Shown: piece after piece, positions 34,234-42,663 of the stretch
Position numbering within the stretch: the first letter of the stretch is position 1
Layout: every line of letters starts with the position of its first letter
From: Palauibacter sp965207805
Lineage (GTDB): Bacteria > Gemmatimonadota > Gemmatimonadetes > Palauibacterales > Palauibacteraceae
Direction: 5' to 3'
Assembly: GCA_965207805.1 (NCBI GenBank)
Contig: OZ242312.1
Location: 3,782,001-3,846,000, forward strand
Length of the DNA stretch: 64,000 nucleotides
The notes under the pieces: generated by a model
Seen by the model: only the letters and a program-made list of their open reading frames with translations
Database searches by the model: none
Told to the model about the DNA's origin: nothing
Translations under genes and position numbers: made by a program

Positions 34234-35502
34234 TCATGCGGGCAATCCCAAGAGTTTGGCGGTTTCCCGTGAGAAGAACTGCCGATAGGTAGGAGGCTGT
34301 CCGCTTAGGTTAGCGCGTTGATCAAGAGATATTTGATGCAAGCTGGTGGTCGACGGATCGTCAGGAGAGGATTCGAAATAGATGATGCTGACATCGGCAG
34401 GTGTCAGGTGTCCTTCCTTGACGAGAATACGCAACCAAGCGATCACATGGTCGCTGTGTGTTTCGATAACGAACCTGTGGTCGCTCCTAGCCATTATCTC
34501 GACGAGCTTGGCCTGCGCCGATGGGTGGACGTGCACCTCCGGCTGTTGAAGCAGGAAGAGGCAGCTGGCGGGCGCTCTTGCGAACGCTTCGACGAAAGGA
34601 AGTAGGCTGGTCACGCCGTAACCGACATCCATGATGTTGCGGCGCGAACCTGAAACGTCAACAAGAACTTCGAAAGCGTTAGGGCCGACGGGACGGACGT
34701 CGATTCCGTTGAAGAGACCGAGTTCGCGGCCAGTCTCGTTGATCGCATCGAGGTCTAGGTGTTCTCCGGGTACCCCGAAGGGGTGGGAGGTGTACAGCCG
34801 CTGTGGATCCAAGCCGTGCGGGGAAATGGGGTTGATCCGGAGAGGCGCGTCTGGGGCACGAAAATCATGACGGAAGAAGTTGACGAACTTGCCGAACGCC
34901 GCGAGATCCTGATCGGTTGCAGGGATCACCCGCTTTCGGAACTTTGTCACGTCGCCATCGAACGGCAATTGGCCGTAGCGTATCGTCCGCGACAGCCATG
35001 TCGTGAACTGCGCATCCGAAACATCGGACTGGTTGAGGCGGAAACAGAATCCGGGGCCGTCGAAGCGCCAACGTTCCGTGTGACTCTCGGGACCCTCGCG
35101 AACGATGCTCAAGGTGGGACCATCGTCGGGATCGCGGTCGGAGAGCTGCAATTCCAGCGCGATCTCCTTAGGACACGCCTTGGCACCATCCGCGAACTGG
35201 ATGGCAAACTGATTGAATGGACCACCGGTCAGCCCGACGCCGACGCGAAACGACATGGATCTGGACCGAGCGAGAGTATCGAACGACCCCATCGAGAACG
35301 GCGCACGGTCGAACCAGTTGATTCGATCATCTAGATCATCGAGCCCAGCTAAGCGGCCGAGGGCATGCAGACAGCCGAGGAACGTGGTCTTGCCGACACT
35401 GTTCTCACCCACCAGCAGCGTCATCTTGGACAGTTGTGCATGCTGCTCGCCGGAGAAGCAACGGACGTCAGTGAGCGATACGTCGGTAAGTGCGGTACTC
35501 AT
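34234..35502 (-). CDS. AAA (SMC/OLD-like ABC) ATPase
   Basis: This is a 422-residue ATPase with Walker A GENSVGKTT at residues 32-40, an ABC-type Walker B-like LLQQPEVHVHPSAQA, and VIETHSDHVIAWLR (D-loop/His switch). There is no TOPRIM or helicase domain. The C-terminus ends QFFSRETAKLLGL, as in AAA ATPases paired with PIN genes. ATG at 35502 is preceded by GGAGG and lies 2 bp after the E1 stop, so it is in the ubiquitin-like operon. Confidence 0.82.
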   Translation of the reverse strand: MSTALTDVSLTDVRCFSGEQHAQLSKMTLLVGENSVGKTTFLGCLHALGRLAGLDDLDDRINWFDRAPFSMGSFDTLARSRSMSFRVGVGLTGGPFNQFAIQFADGAKACPKEIALELQLSDRDPDDGPTLSIVREGPESHTERWRFDGPGFCFRLNQSDVSDAQFTTWLSRTIRYGQLPFDGDVTKFRKRVIPATDQDLAAFGKFVNFFRHDFRAPDAPLRINPISPHGLDPQRLYTSHPFGVPGEHLDLDAINETGRELGLFNGIDVRPVGPNAFEVLVDVSGSRRNIMDVGYGVTSLLPFVEAFARAPASCLFLLQQPEVHVHPSAQAKLVEIMARSDHRFVIETHSDHVIAWLRILVKEGHLTPADVSIIYFESSPDDPSTTSLHQISLDQRANLSGQPPTYRQFFSRETAKLLGLPA

Positions 35503-35504
35503 GA

Positions 35505-36977
35505 TCAGTTCCTCCGCCAAGTCCGGAGTCCAGGCAACCTGCGGCCAAGAAAGGACGTGAGACGATCTCGATAACTACGGAACCGTTCTTCGCGAACAAC
35601 CGGGTCATCGATGAAGGGATAGGCCCAGCGGTCGCCTTGCCCTGTTCTCTCGGCGACAGAACAGCCCGGGTGGCATGTGGCAATCTCGGACATCAATCGG
35701 CCGGCAACGTAACTGTAGTGTAGCTTGGTCGGAGCGGGAGGCCACCACCGTTCGCGCAGGATCGAACGCAGCATCTCAAGCACCATTAGACTGCCCAGAT
35801 TGGCGCTGAACGGGAAGACGTTCTCGTTACCCGGAACCGCGGCACCCTGTATCACATAGGTTGGATCGTCGAGAGATCCGTCGCGCTCCATCATCACCGC
35901 CGACGTTGTGTACTGACCATCGCAACGCAGACAACGCGACTCCGGCCCGACGCGAACGACGCTCCAAGTAGCGTCGGCGAGCCGACCATCGGCCTTGGTT
36001 GCAACGCGAACGCCGCCAAAGACGACAGGGATGCAGTGGACGTAGGCAATGTTGTTGAGCAGATCCTTCGGTAGCGGGCGGTCCACGGCTGCGAACACTA
36101 TATCGCAGTCGAGCGTGGCAGCGTAGCCATCACGCTCGTGGACCCAAACGCGCTTGGCGTCGACTCGGAAGGACGCGGCGGTAGCACTGGACCTGAGTTT
36201 CTCCGCCACCATGTCGACCTTGAAACGGCCAATGTCGCTTGCGGTGGCGTACAAGAGCCGGTCAAGGTTGTGTTCCTCTACGCGGTCAGCATCGATAAGA
36301 AGGATGTTCGTGGCACCGATCCGCGCGAGCGTCTCGGCAATGATCGAACCAACGCTGCCGAGCCCCACGACGCCGATTCGAAGACTGGCAAGAACGCCTT
36401 GGCATTCCCGTCCCCATGTGTCGAGGGTGCGGCGTAGACGTTTCGACCGAAAAGTAGGTGAACCCAGGTTAGGATTGTTGCTGAGATGAATCCCGCTACC
36501 CACGACCCTGACCTTGTCGCAATAGGTGCGTGAGTACTCCCGGCCGTTCCAAGACCAAAAGCGTGCGCTCCACACCCCATCCGTACCGACGGTGAGACCC
36601 AAGAGCGGCAGGCCTGCGGCGCGAGACGGTGGCGCGATCCGATCCCGCTCGGCCAGGACATCCGTATGACTCATTGCCTGCCAGCCGGGGATAGGATGGC
36701 TGTGCATGAAGGCGACGCCGGTATTCGTCTGGCAGGCTCGTTGCGTAACCCTTCCGAGGTATTCGGGCTCGAAGCTCACGTTGCCATGTAAGCTCCTCTC
36801 TCCACGCGACGGAAGAAGCAGTTCCGTTACGATGCCCGTCGTACGAACTGCGCCCGTGCTCGGACGCCAGAGCGCGAAGCAGAGATCCTCCTGCCGTTCG
36901 CCGCGCCGCAACCACGCGAGCAGGTGATCTTTGGCTTCTTCAGCTAAAGCTTCGGAGAGAACGGCCTCGAATCTCAT
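35505..36977 (-). CDS. JAB protease-E1 (ThiF) fusion protein
   Basis: This is a 490-residue two-domain protein. The N-terminal JAB/JAMM isopeptidase domain has the zinc-binding set His92-Ser-His94-Pro, Ser103 and Asp106. The C-terminal E1/ThiF domain (about 180-490) has the adenylation Rossmann motif GLGSVG (205-210), the IDAD segment (228-231) and DRLLYATASDIGRFK. Cys349-x2-Cys352 with Cys435-x3-Cys439 fits the structural zinc of MoeB/ThiF enzymes. I see no Cys in residues 353-434, where E1 enzymes carry the catalytic Cys. It activates or processes a ubiquitin-like protein in this family. Confidence 0.85.
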   Translation of the reverse strand: MRFEAVLSEALAEEAKDHLLAWLRRGERQEDLCFALWRPSTGAVRTTGIVTELLLPSRGERSLHGNVSFEPEYLGRVTQRACQTNTGVAFMHSHPIPGWQAMSHTDVLAERDRIAPPSRAAGLPLLGLTVGTDGVWSARFWSWNGREYSRTYCDKVRVVGSGIHLSNNPNLGSPTFRSKRLRRTLDTWGRECQGVLASLRIGVVGLGSVGSIIAETLARIGATNILLIDADRVEEHNLDRLLYATASDIGRFKVDMVAEKLRSSATAASFRVDAKRVWVHERDGYAATLDCDIVFAAVDRPLPKDLLNNIAYVHCIPVVFGGVRVATKADGRLADATWSVVRVGPESRCLRCDGQYTTSAVMMERDGSLDDPTYVIQGAAVPGNENVFPFSANLGSLMVLEMLRSILRERWWPPAPTKLHYSYVAGRLMSEIATCHPGCSVAERTGQGDRWAYPFIDDPVVREERFRSYRDRLTSFLGRRLPGLRTWRRN

Positions 36978-37354
36978 AGCTTCGCGAGCACCCGGAGAAG
37001 GTGCCGCCGATAGTACGTCCGCATGTTCTTCTTCGACGATTCTAGCCTGTCCCAGAAATCGCTTGGCGGAAGGCTATAGGCTGACCAGTTCTCGCCCTCG
37101 AAGTCATGCGTGGAGTGCCTCGTCGCGATCGCAGTATTGATCGATGACTTGAAGTGAACGAAGTGCGGCGGGTATTCCGGGTATGCGTCCTCTTGGAAGC
37201 TCAGCGCGAGCGTCAGAGTTTCTCCCTTGAAGCGACCGTGCTGTACTTCGACGTCAAGTACGATGGCTCGACCCGAGATCGAGAAGCCAGGGAAGTCGAC
37301 GATCCGCGGATCGAGTTCGATTTCTTGTAGTTCCGCGGAGACCTGTTCCAGCAT
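36974..37354 (-). CDS. prokaryotic E2-like protein (no cysteine)
   Basis: This 126-residue protein has the E2/UBC-like pattern of the Prok-E2 families: a beta-meander with VVEVQHGRFKG-type strands, the PEYPPH turn, and HSTHDFEGENWSAYSLPPSDFWDRL, followed by C-terminal helices. Contrary to classical E2s it contains no Cys at all, so no thioester can form. It may be a scaffold, a different chemistry, or a partner that presents the JAB-E1. It lies between the ubiquitin-like gene and the JAB-E1 gene, overlapping the latter (ATGA). Confidence 0.7.
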   Translation of the reverse strand: MLEQVSAELQEIELDPRIVDFPGFSISGRAIVLDVEVQHGRFKGETLTLALSFQEDAYPEYPPHFVHFKSSINTAIATRHSTHDFEGENWSAYSLPPSDFWDRLESSKKNMRTYYRRHLLRVLAKL

Positions 37355-37360
37355 CGAATA

Positions 37361-37825
37361 TCAGGCTACAGGGGTGCTGCCAACGTGGATCGCGACGAAG
37401 TTGTCTCCTTCGGATATCGTTACCAGATCGTCGAGATTCTCGTATTTCCGACCGTCGGCCGTGTTCTCCAGGTAGTAGCTGCCCAGGTCCGCTGTGTCGA
37501 TCGCGGCGCCCGCACCAGCATTTCGTAGGATTGATTCGAGTGAAAGCGGATTCTCGAGCGTCGTATTCTCCTCACCGTTAACGGTGTAGCGGATCTGCCT
37601 CTCACCCGGCTTCTGGGAATCGTCCCGCTTCTTGGTCGAGAACTCGTTACCCGGAGCGACTTCGACCAACTCGTCGGGATCGCCGTACTCGATGCCGTCC
37701 TCCGAGACCAGAAGAAAATCGCTGCTAGACTTGCGAACCAGATGGAGGAGCGCGGAGACCTTCTGCGGGCTGTATTCCAGCTTGAACCGCTTGCCGTCGA
37801 TGAAAAACTGGTCCTTTGCCATCAT
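37361..37825 (-). CDS. two-domain multiubiquitin-like protein
   Basis: This 154-residue protein has two tandem beta-grasp (ubiquitin-like) units: residues about 7-66 (QFFIDGKRFKLEYSPQKVSA to EVAPGNEF) and 72-150 (IRYTVNGEENTTLENPLSL to ITISEGDNFVAIHVG). It does not end in Gly-Gly but in STPVA, so any maturation would be by another cut or the tail is non-canonical. ATG at 37825 is preceded by GGAG 7 nt upstream; 37822 is an equivalent ATG. First gene of the operon, directly behind the IS481 element. Confidence 0.8.
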   Translation of the reverse strand: MMAKDQFFIDGKRFKLEYSPQKVSALLHLVRKSSSDFLLVSEDGIEYGDPDELVEVAPGNEFSTKKRDDSQKPGERQIRYTVNGEENTTLENPLSLESILRNAGAGAAIDTADLGSYYLENTADGRKYENLDDLVTISEGDNFVAIHVGSTPVA

Positions 37826-37980
37826 GGGCACTCCACGAAGCTGTGAGAGGAGAATCCTCTGCGTGAAAGGCGAGAGGATGATCACGGTAATCGCGGCCCG
37901 TTGCTGTTTCAAGTCTCGCTCGGTGCGATGGCCGCCGACGTGACACGGCTCGCTCTGAGGCGGACGCCGTACCCGCCAAG

Positions 37981-39124
37981 TGTACAAGTACGGCATTCAC
38001 CTGACACCCGGCCTCGCCGAGGTCAGCGCTTCAGGCTGCCGTCTTCACCTCCTTCCCGGTTGACTTCTTCCGGCTCCCGGGCTTCCCGTCCCCTTCTTGA
38101 AGACCAGGTACAGGGTTCTCCCCTCCATGCCGCGGCCGCAGTGCGGCCAGCTACGGTTGTAGGTCTCGAGGTAGGCGTCCAGGTCGGCCTGCATCTCGTC
38201 GACGGACTCGTACGAGGTCGTCCGCCCCTTCACCAGGAGGTGTTCGTCCAGGAGCGTGCGGTGGAAGCGCTCGATGAACCCGTTCGACTGCGGACGGGCC
38301 CACCTTCGTCTTCCGGTGCTCGATCTCCTCGAGCTGGAGGAACAGCTCGTAGGGGTGCTGGTCCTCGCGGCCGCAGAACTCCCGCCCATTGTCGCTCAGG
38401 ATCGTCTCGACCTTCACCGCGTGCTTCTCGAAGAAGGGCAGCACGTGGTTGTTCAGGATCTGGACCGCGGAGACCGGCATCTTCGACGTGTACAGCCGGG
38501 CCCACACGTAGCGGCTGAAGCAGTCCAGCACCGTGCCGCTCGCGCTACTCGGGGTCGAGGCGCTCCAGCGCCAGGATCTGCTCCTCGGTCAGCGCGAAGT
38601 CGCGCTCCCGAACCGTCTTCTCCAGCCGCAGCAGCCGCTCGTGGCGCTTCTGCAGGCCGTTGCGGATCCACACCCCCCTGGCGCCTCCCGAACTCACCTG
38701 CACGCCCCGGAGCATGAGTTCGTCCGCCACCCGCTGCGCGCCGTGCGTCGGGTGCGCCAGCTCGTGGGCCAGGATCGCCTCCTCCACCTCCGAGGCGACA
38801 CGGTTCGGGTGAGGCCCCTTCGCTCCCGGCATGCGGTCCAGGAGCCCCTCGGCCCCGTACACCTGGAAGTTCCTTCGGATCTCGTAGAACTGCTGCCGGC
38901 TGTAACCCGCGATCCGGCACGCCTTCGACACGTTGCCCAGCTCCTGGGTTCTAGCAGCGACAGCTTCCGCCGAGCTATCTTCTCGGCCTGGACGGTGGTC
39001 ATTCTTCTCTCCTCCGTGGTTGTTGAGGGTACTTGCACTGCTTCTCAACTAACCTCGGCGGAGGCCGGGTGGCCACCGTCCCCCTTTTCGGGGGCACCTG
39101 TCGGGTGATTACCGTATCAGAACA
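37981..39124 (-). mobile_element. IS481-family element, degenerate
   Basis: This is an element of 1144 bp by its putative ends. The left end TGTACAAGTACGGCATTCACC and the right end, read inward from the other strand as TGTTCTGATACGGTAATCACC, match as inverted repeats at about two thirds of positions and both start TGT, as is usual for IS481. The transposase inside is broken (see below). I see no clear target-site duplication: the right end abuts a further fragment of the same element. Confidence 0.65.
38045..39048 (-). pseudogene. IS481-family transposase, broken
   Basis: Three pieces read on the minus strand. The N-terminal HTH part (39048-38545) ends LDPE then stop. A middle part restarts LDCFSRYVWARLY in another frame after about 15 bp, so about 40 residues, including the first catalytic Asp of the DDE triad, are missing. 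The middle part has the second Asp (LSDNGREFCG). Then a one-base shift occurs near HRKTKVG, and a third frame gives PQSNGFIERFHRTLLDEH with the Glu and continues to GRGMEGRTLYLVFKKG. Not functional. Confidence 0.8.
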
Positions 39125-39401
39125 CAGTACTCCCGCCCGTTGTCGCTGGGGATCGTGTCGACCTTCACGCCGTGCTCCTCGAAGAAGGGTAGCACGTGGT
39201 TGTTCAAGATCGGGACCGCAGTGACCGGCATCTTCGACGTGTACAGCCGGGCCCACACGTACCGGCGGAAGCCGCTCGTGACGCTTCTCTAGACCGGGCG
39301 GATCGACACCCTCTGACCCCTCCCGATAACCTCGGCGGGGGCCGGGTGGCCACCGTCCCCCCTTTCCGGGGCACCTGTTAGGTGATTACCGCATCGGAAC
39401 A
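39125..39401 (-). mobile_element. second IS481 fragment with right end
   Basis: A copy of the same element lacks its left half: the transposase segment around NGREYC...VLPFFEEHGVKV is recognisable in the minus strand near 39125-39265. The right end (AACCTCGGCGGGGGCCGGGTGGCC onward to GCATCGGAACA, 39318-39401) repeats the preceding element's right end (39044-39124) with only a few differences. Confidence 0.65.
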
Positions 39402-39461
39402 GGGATAAGCCCCAATGGATGAAGCGAGCGGTCTATTATCCGGCTCACGAGCAACTCGCTC

Positions 39462-40127
39462 TCAGTCGCTAGAGATCGCTTTATTGGCGCGGGCAGGCTC
39501 GCCAGGCTTGTATTTCTTGAGGCCGGCAGCCCGGTACATCTCGGCTGTCATCTCCGCGTACGTCTCAGCCCCGTTCACACCTTGCCAGTACCTGGTGGCG
39601 GCCTGAGCGATCCCAGCGCAACCGAGTTCATCGGCCAACTCACCCAGCGTGGGCACCCTGTCGAATGCGTCAGCCAGACGAAGCAGCGCCTGCACGTGAC
39701 GACGCCGCTCCGCCGCGTGTCGGTCGGTCACCTTTGCCCGCCGACGTCTCTCGAGACGAATGCGAGCTCGCGCGACGATTTCTTCCCGAGAAACCGGTAC
39801 GAACCGATCAAGCGTTTCATCCCAAATCCGATAGGCTGCTCTCCGGTGACCGGCGTTCCCCAAGTCATACTTCCTCTTCCACTGGTCCGCCCTTTGCCGA
39901 CTCACACCAAACATCACGGACACATCGGTGACACTGTAACCCGCGTCAAAGAGTCGATTTAGCGACTCCAACATGCCTGGGATATCGGTGATTGGAACAT
40001 CCGTCTTGCCAAACAAGCGCCGCTTTAGATCTCGAAACCGCGCGGCGTGTGCCGACCGGCATGCCTCCCTATCCACTGCGGACCAAGAGGACGATAGGCC
40101 TAGCTCCGTGAGCGGGTGCGAACTCAA
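39462..40127 (-). CDS. HTH DNA-binding protein of the island
   Basis: This is a 221-residue protein. A first HTH-like region, FDAGYSVTDVSVMFGVSRQRADQWKRKYD (about 56-85), could bind DNA. A basic, arginine-rich stretch follows (ARARIRLERRRRAK). A second PTLGELADELGCAGIAQAATRYWQGV region (about 158-185) resembles short repeats associated with homing-endonuclease-type proteins. Specific family not recognised. It is divergent from the MORC-like operon and may regulate it. Confidence 0.6.
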   Translation of the reverse strand: MSSHPLTELGLSSSWSAVDREACRSAHAARFRDLKRRLFGKTDVPITDIPGMLESLNRLFDAGYSVTDVSVMFGVSRQRADQWKRKYDLGNAGHRRAAYRIWDETLDRFVPVSREEIVARARIRLERRRRAKVTDRHAAERRRHVQALLRLADAFDRVPTLGELADELGCAGIAQAATRYWQGVNGAETYAEMTAEMYRAAGLKKYKPGEPARANKAISSD

Positions 40128-40329
40128 CCCCTCACTGCCCAGCCGATGACACGCCGCCCGCCACCACCCCGCTCCCCCTCTTGTCCCGCTCTTCGCAACT
40201 CCCCAACATCCTGTCCATCCCTTGGCAATCTGTTATCGAGGCCCCTAGCCTAATGCAGAACAACCTCAACTTGGTCAAGCCCCCGACCGGATCACGCTTC
40301 GCGACCTCATGCCCCAACCGAGAGAGAAC

Positions 40330-41565
40330 ATGAGCAACAAGCCCTTGTCCGCAGAGTTTGACCTCCAGCCCAACCCCCGGATCTTAGCGATGCTCGGGGA
40401 AATCAACCTAGATCAGTGGCGCTGCCTGGCAGAGTTGATCGACAACGCCGTCGACGGCTTCCTCCGTGCTCCTGAACCCCCTCGCGATCCGACTGTATAT
40501 GTCACCCTACCGATGCTCGACCACGACTCCGCTCAGATCGTCGTGCGCGACAACGGGCCCGGGATGACACCAGAGGTCCTAGAGCACGCCGTCCGTGCTG
40601 GTTGGAGCAGCAACAATCCAATCGACAATCTCGGTCTCTTTGGAATGGGGTTCAATATCGCCACCGCTCGTCTCGGCAGAGTCACGACGGTGTGGACAAC
40701 GTCGCGGGAAGATTCCGAGTGGCACGGTGTGCGAATCGATTTCGATGAACTTCAACACCAAGGTAATTTTCGAACCCCCCGGCTTTCTCGCGTCAAGGTC
40801 GACGAAAACGAGTGCGGCACTGAGATTTGTGTTGAACAACTGAAGCCGGAACAACGAGTATATTTTTCCAAAACCCATAACCGTACAACCATCAAGAAGA
40901 CGTTGGCGCGTACGTACTCTTCTATGTTGCGTCCCAACGGGACACCTATGCAGTTTGACCTCGAGTACATGGGGACAACAGTTCGAGGAATACAACATTG
41001 TCTATGGGATGAATCCCGAACTATTCTACACTCGAAGTACGGCGATATTGCACCCGTGCAGAAGATCAACCGGCACCTTCCGGAGCGGCCCTACTGTCTA
41101 GCGTGCTGGAACTGGATTCAGAGCGCCACTGACCCCTGCCCGATTTGTCAGTCCACAGAAGTTATCTCTCGTGAGCGGGTTGTGCGGGGTTGGGTCGGCA
41201 TTCAAAGGTATCTCGATGGTTCCAGCTACGGGATTGATTTCATTCGAAACGGCCGAAAAATTGAACTGTCCAACAAAGATTTGTTTATGTGGCATGGCGA
41301 CGGGGGAATGGAAGAAGAGTACCCGATTGACGACCAACGACACCGCGGACGCATCGTGGGGGAGATACACCTCGACCACTGCCGAGTCAGCTATAGCAAA
41401 GAGCGGTTTGATCGCACCGACCCCGCTTGGGCCGACATGGTCAAGATCGTTCGCGGCCTTGGTCCGCTAAGACCCCGGATCGCCCGAGGCCTGGGTGTCA
41501 CGGAGAACAACTCGCCTCTTTATCGTCTTTATCAAGTGTTCCGTCGATCATCGCCACAGCCATGA
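40330..41565 (+). CDS. MORC/MutL-like GHKL ATPase
   Basis: This is a 411-residue ATP-binding protein. The GHKL motifs are: N-box ELIDNAVDG (35-43), G1 DNGPGM (74-79) and G2 LFGMGFNIA (103-111). A zinc-binding segment CLACWNWIQSATDPCPIC is in the C-terminal half. The arrangement matches the prokaryotic MORC-like GHKL proteins of restriction-modification loci. Start chosen at 40330, with GAGAGA 7 nt upstream; ATG at 40309 is possible. First gene of a long operon. Confidence 0.85.
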   Translation: MSNKPLSAEFDLQPNPRILAMLGEINLDQWRCLAELIDNAVDGFLRAPEPPRDPTVYVTLPMLDHDSAQIVVRDNGPGMTPEVLEHAVRAGWSSNNPIDNLGLFGMGFNIATARLGRVTTVWTTSREDSEWHGVRIDFDELQHQGNFRTPRLSRVKVDENECGTEICVEQLKPEQRVYFSKTHNRTTIKKTLARTYSSMLRPNGTPMQFDLEYMGTTVRGIQHCLWDESRTILHSKYGDIAPVQKINRHLPERPYCLACWNWIQSATDPCPICQSTEVISRERVVRGWVGIQRYLDGSSYGIDFIRNGRKIELSNKDLFMWHGDGGMEEEYPIDDQRHRGRIVGEIHLDHCRVSYSKERFDRTDPAWADMVKIVRGLGPLRPRIARGLGVTENNSPLYRLYQVFRRSSPQP

Positions 41566-41619
41566 GCGGCGGGTTGGAGCAGTATCCTTGTTGTCCCGGA
41601 TAACACCCGGGCGAAACAT

Positions 41620-42663
41620 ATGGTGAAGCAGTTCAATGACGAACAACCGGGTTACGTTGACGATGACAAGTGGTGGGCGCTCATAGAAGAGGCGGATGCC
41701 GACCTACTTCGGGAGGACGAGGAAGAGGAGCCGGACTCGGTTGAAGAGTTCGGCTCTACGGACTCCACGGAGGAGGAGTCCACGGACGATCCAAGCGATG
41801 AAGAGGGCGAGGAAGGAACGCGTGAATTTGAACCGCGGCGATATCCGATGCCATCACTTAGTAGAGATTACTTGCATAGGCTGAGCGGCCATCGGTGGGA
41901 CGTCGAAGCGTGGCGAGTGTTGGCAGGCGATCCGGAGCTTGCGGAGACATCTACGCCGTGGATGCTGCGTAAGCGGGCGGACGGCCCTTACGCCTACTTC
42001 ATCAATACGGACCACGAGATTTTTCGGTCAGCGACCTTTACGCCGCTCGACGCACTATTGGTGGAACTCGCGAACGCTCTGGTTGACTTTTTTCGACGAG
42101 ACTTGCCGCCCGGAGTCACCTTTGGATCTGCCTTGACGGACCTTCGCGGCGACTACGCGGCGGAGAGCCGACTCGATCCGTTGGATTTGTCAGGTCGCGC
42201 TCAACTCGCACTCGGCTCCATCGCAACCAGCGTGTCGACGCACCTTCGGCGAGAAGATTCCCCATCTCTTTTCAACGACTTGCCGGACTCCATTCAGGAG
42301 GAGATCCGACGCGGGATGGTATCTAGGTCGGTGGCGGATCCGGGCGCCGCAATTTCCCGAGGTGAATTTCTTCAATATGCGTCACACCTTACACTTGTAG
42401 AGTTTTTTGCGGAGCATCCGGAGCTGTTCTTGGATGGACGGGTGTGGGATGAGCCTTACTCCCAACTCGACTTCGGAAGCGCCTTCTCAACCGAACAGGC
42501 GCGAAAACGTGTCGTACGGGAACGAACTAACTTGCTTTCCGAGGCCACATGGCTCGCCGACAGCAGCCCGAGTGAGTTGGCTTCGGCTCCACGCGCGCGG
42601 CTACTTCGAGCCTTCTTGGCCCTCGAATTGACTGAGCCTGATGTTGTCGTTGAAGAAGAATGA
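41620..42663 (+). CDS. conserved protein of MORC-type R-M operon
   Basis: This is a 347-residue protein. The N-terminal 70 residues are strongly acidic (EEPDSVEEFGSTDSTEE); the rest is mixed alpha/beta, including FFRRDLPPGVTFGSALTDL and HLTLVEFFAEHPEL. I do not recognise a domain. The stop overlaps the start of the nuclease-helicase gene (ATGA), so it is in the operon and is likely a system component. Confidence 0.65.
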   Translation: MVKQFNDEQPGYVDDDKWWALIEEADADLLREDEEEEPDSVEEFGSTDSTEEESTDDPSDEEGEEGTREFEPRRYPMPSLSRDYLHRLSGHRWDVEAWRVLAGDPELAETSTPWMLRKRADGPYAYFINTDHEIFRSATFTPLDALLVELANALVDFFRRDLPPGVTFGSALTDLRGDYAAESRLDPLDLSGRAQLALGSIATSVSTHLRREDSPSLFNDLPDSIQEEIRRGMVSRSVADPGAAISRGEFLQYASHLTLVEFFAEHPELFLDGRVWDEPYSQLDFGSAFSTEQARKRVVRERTNLLSEATWLADSSPSELASAPRARLLRAFLALELTEPDVVVEEE

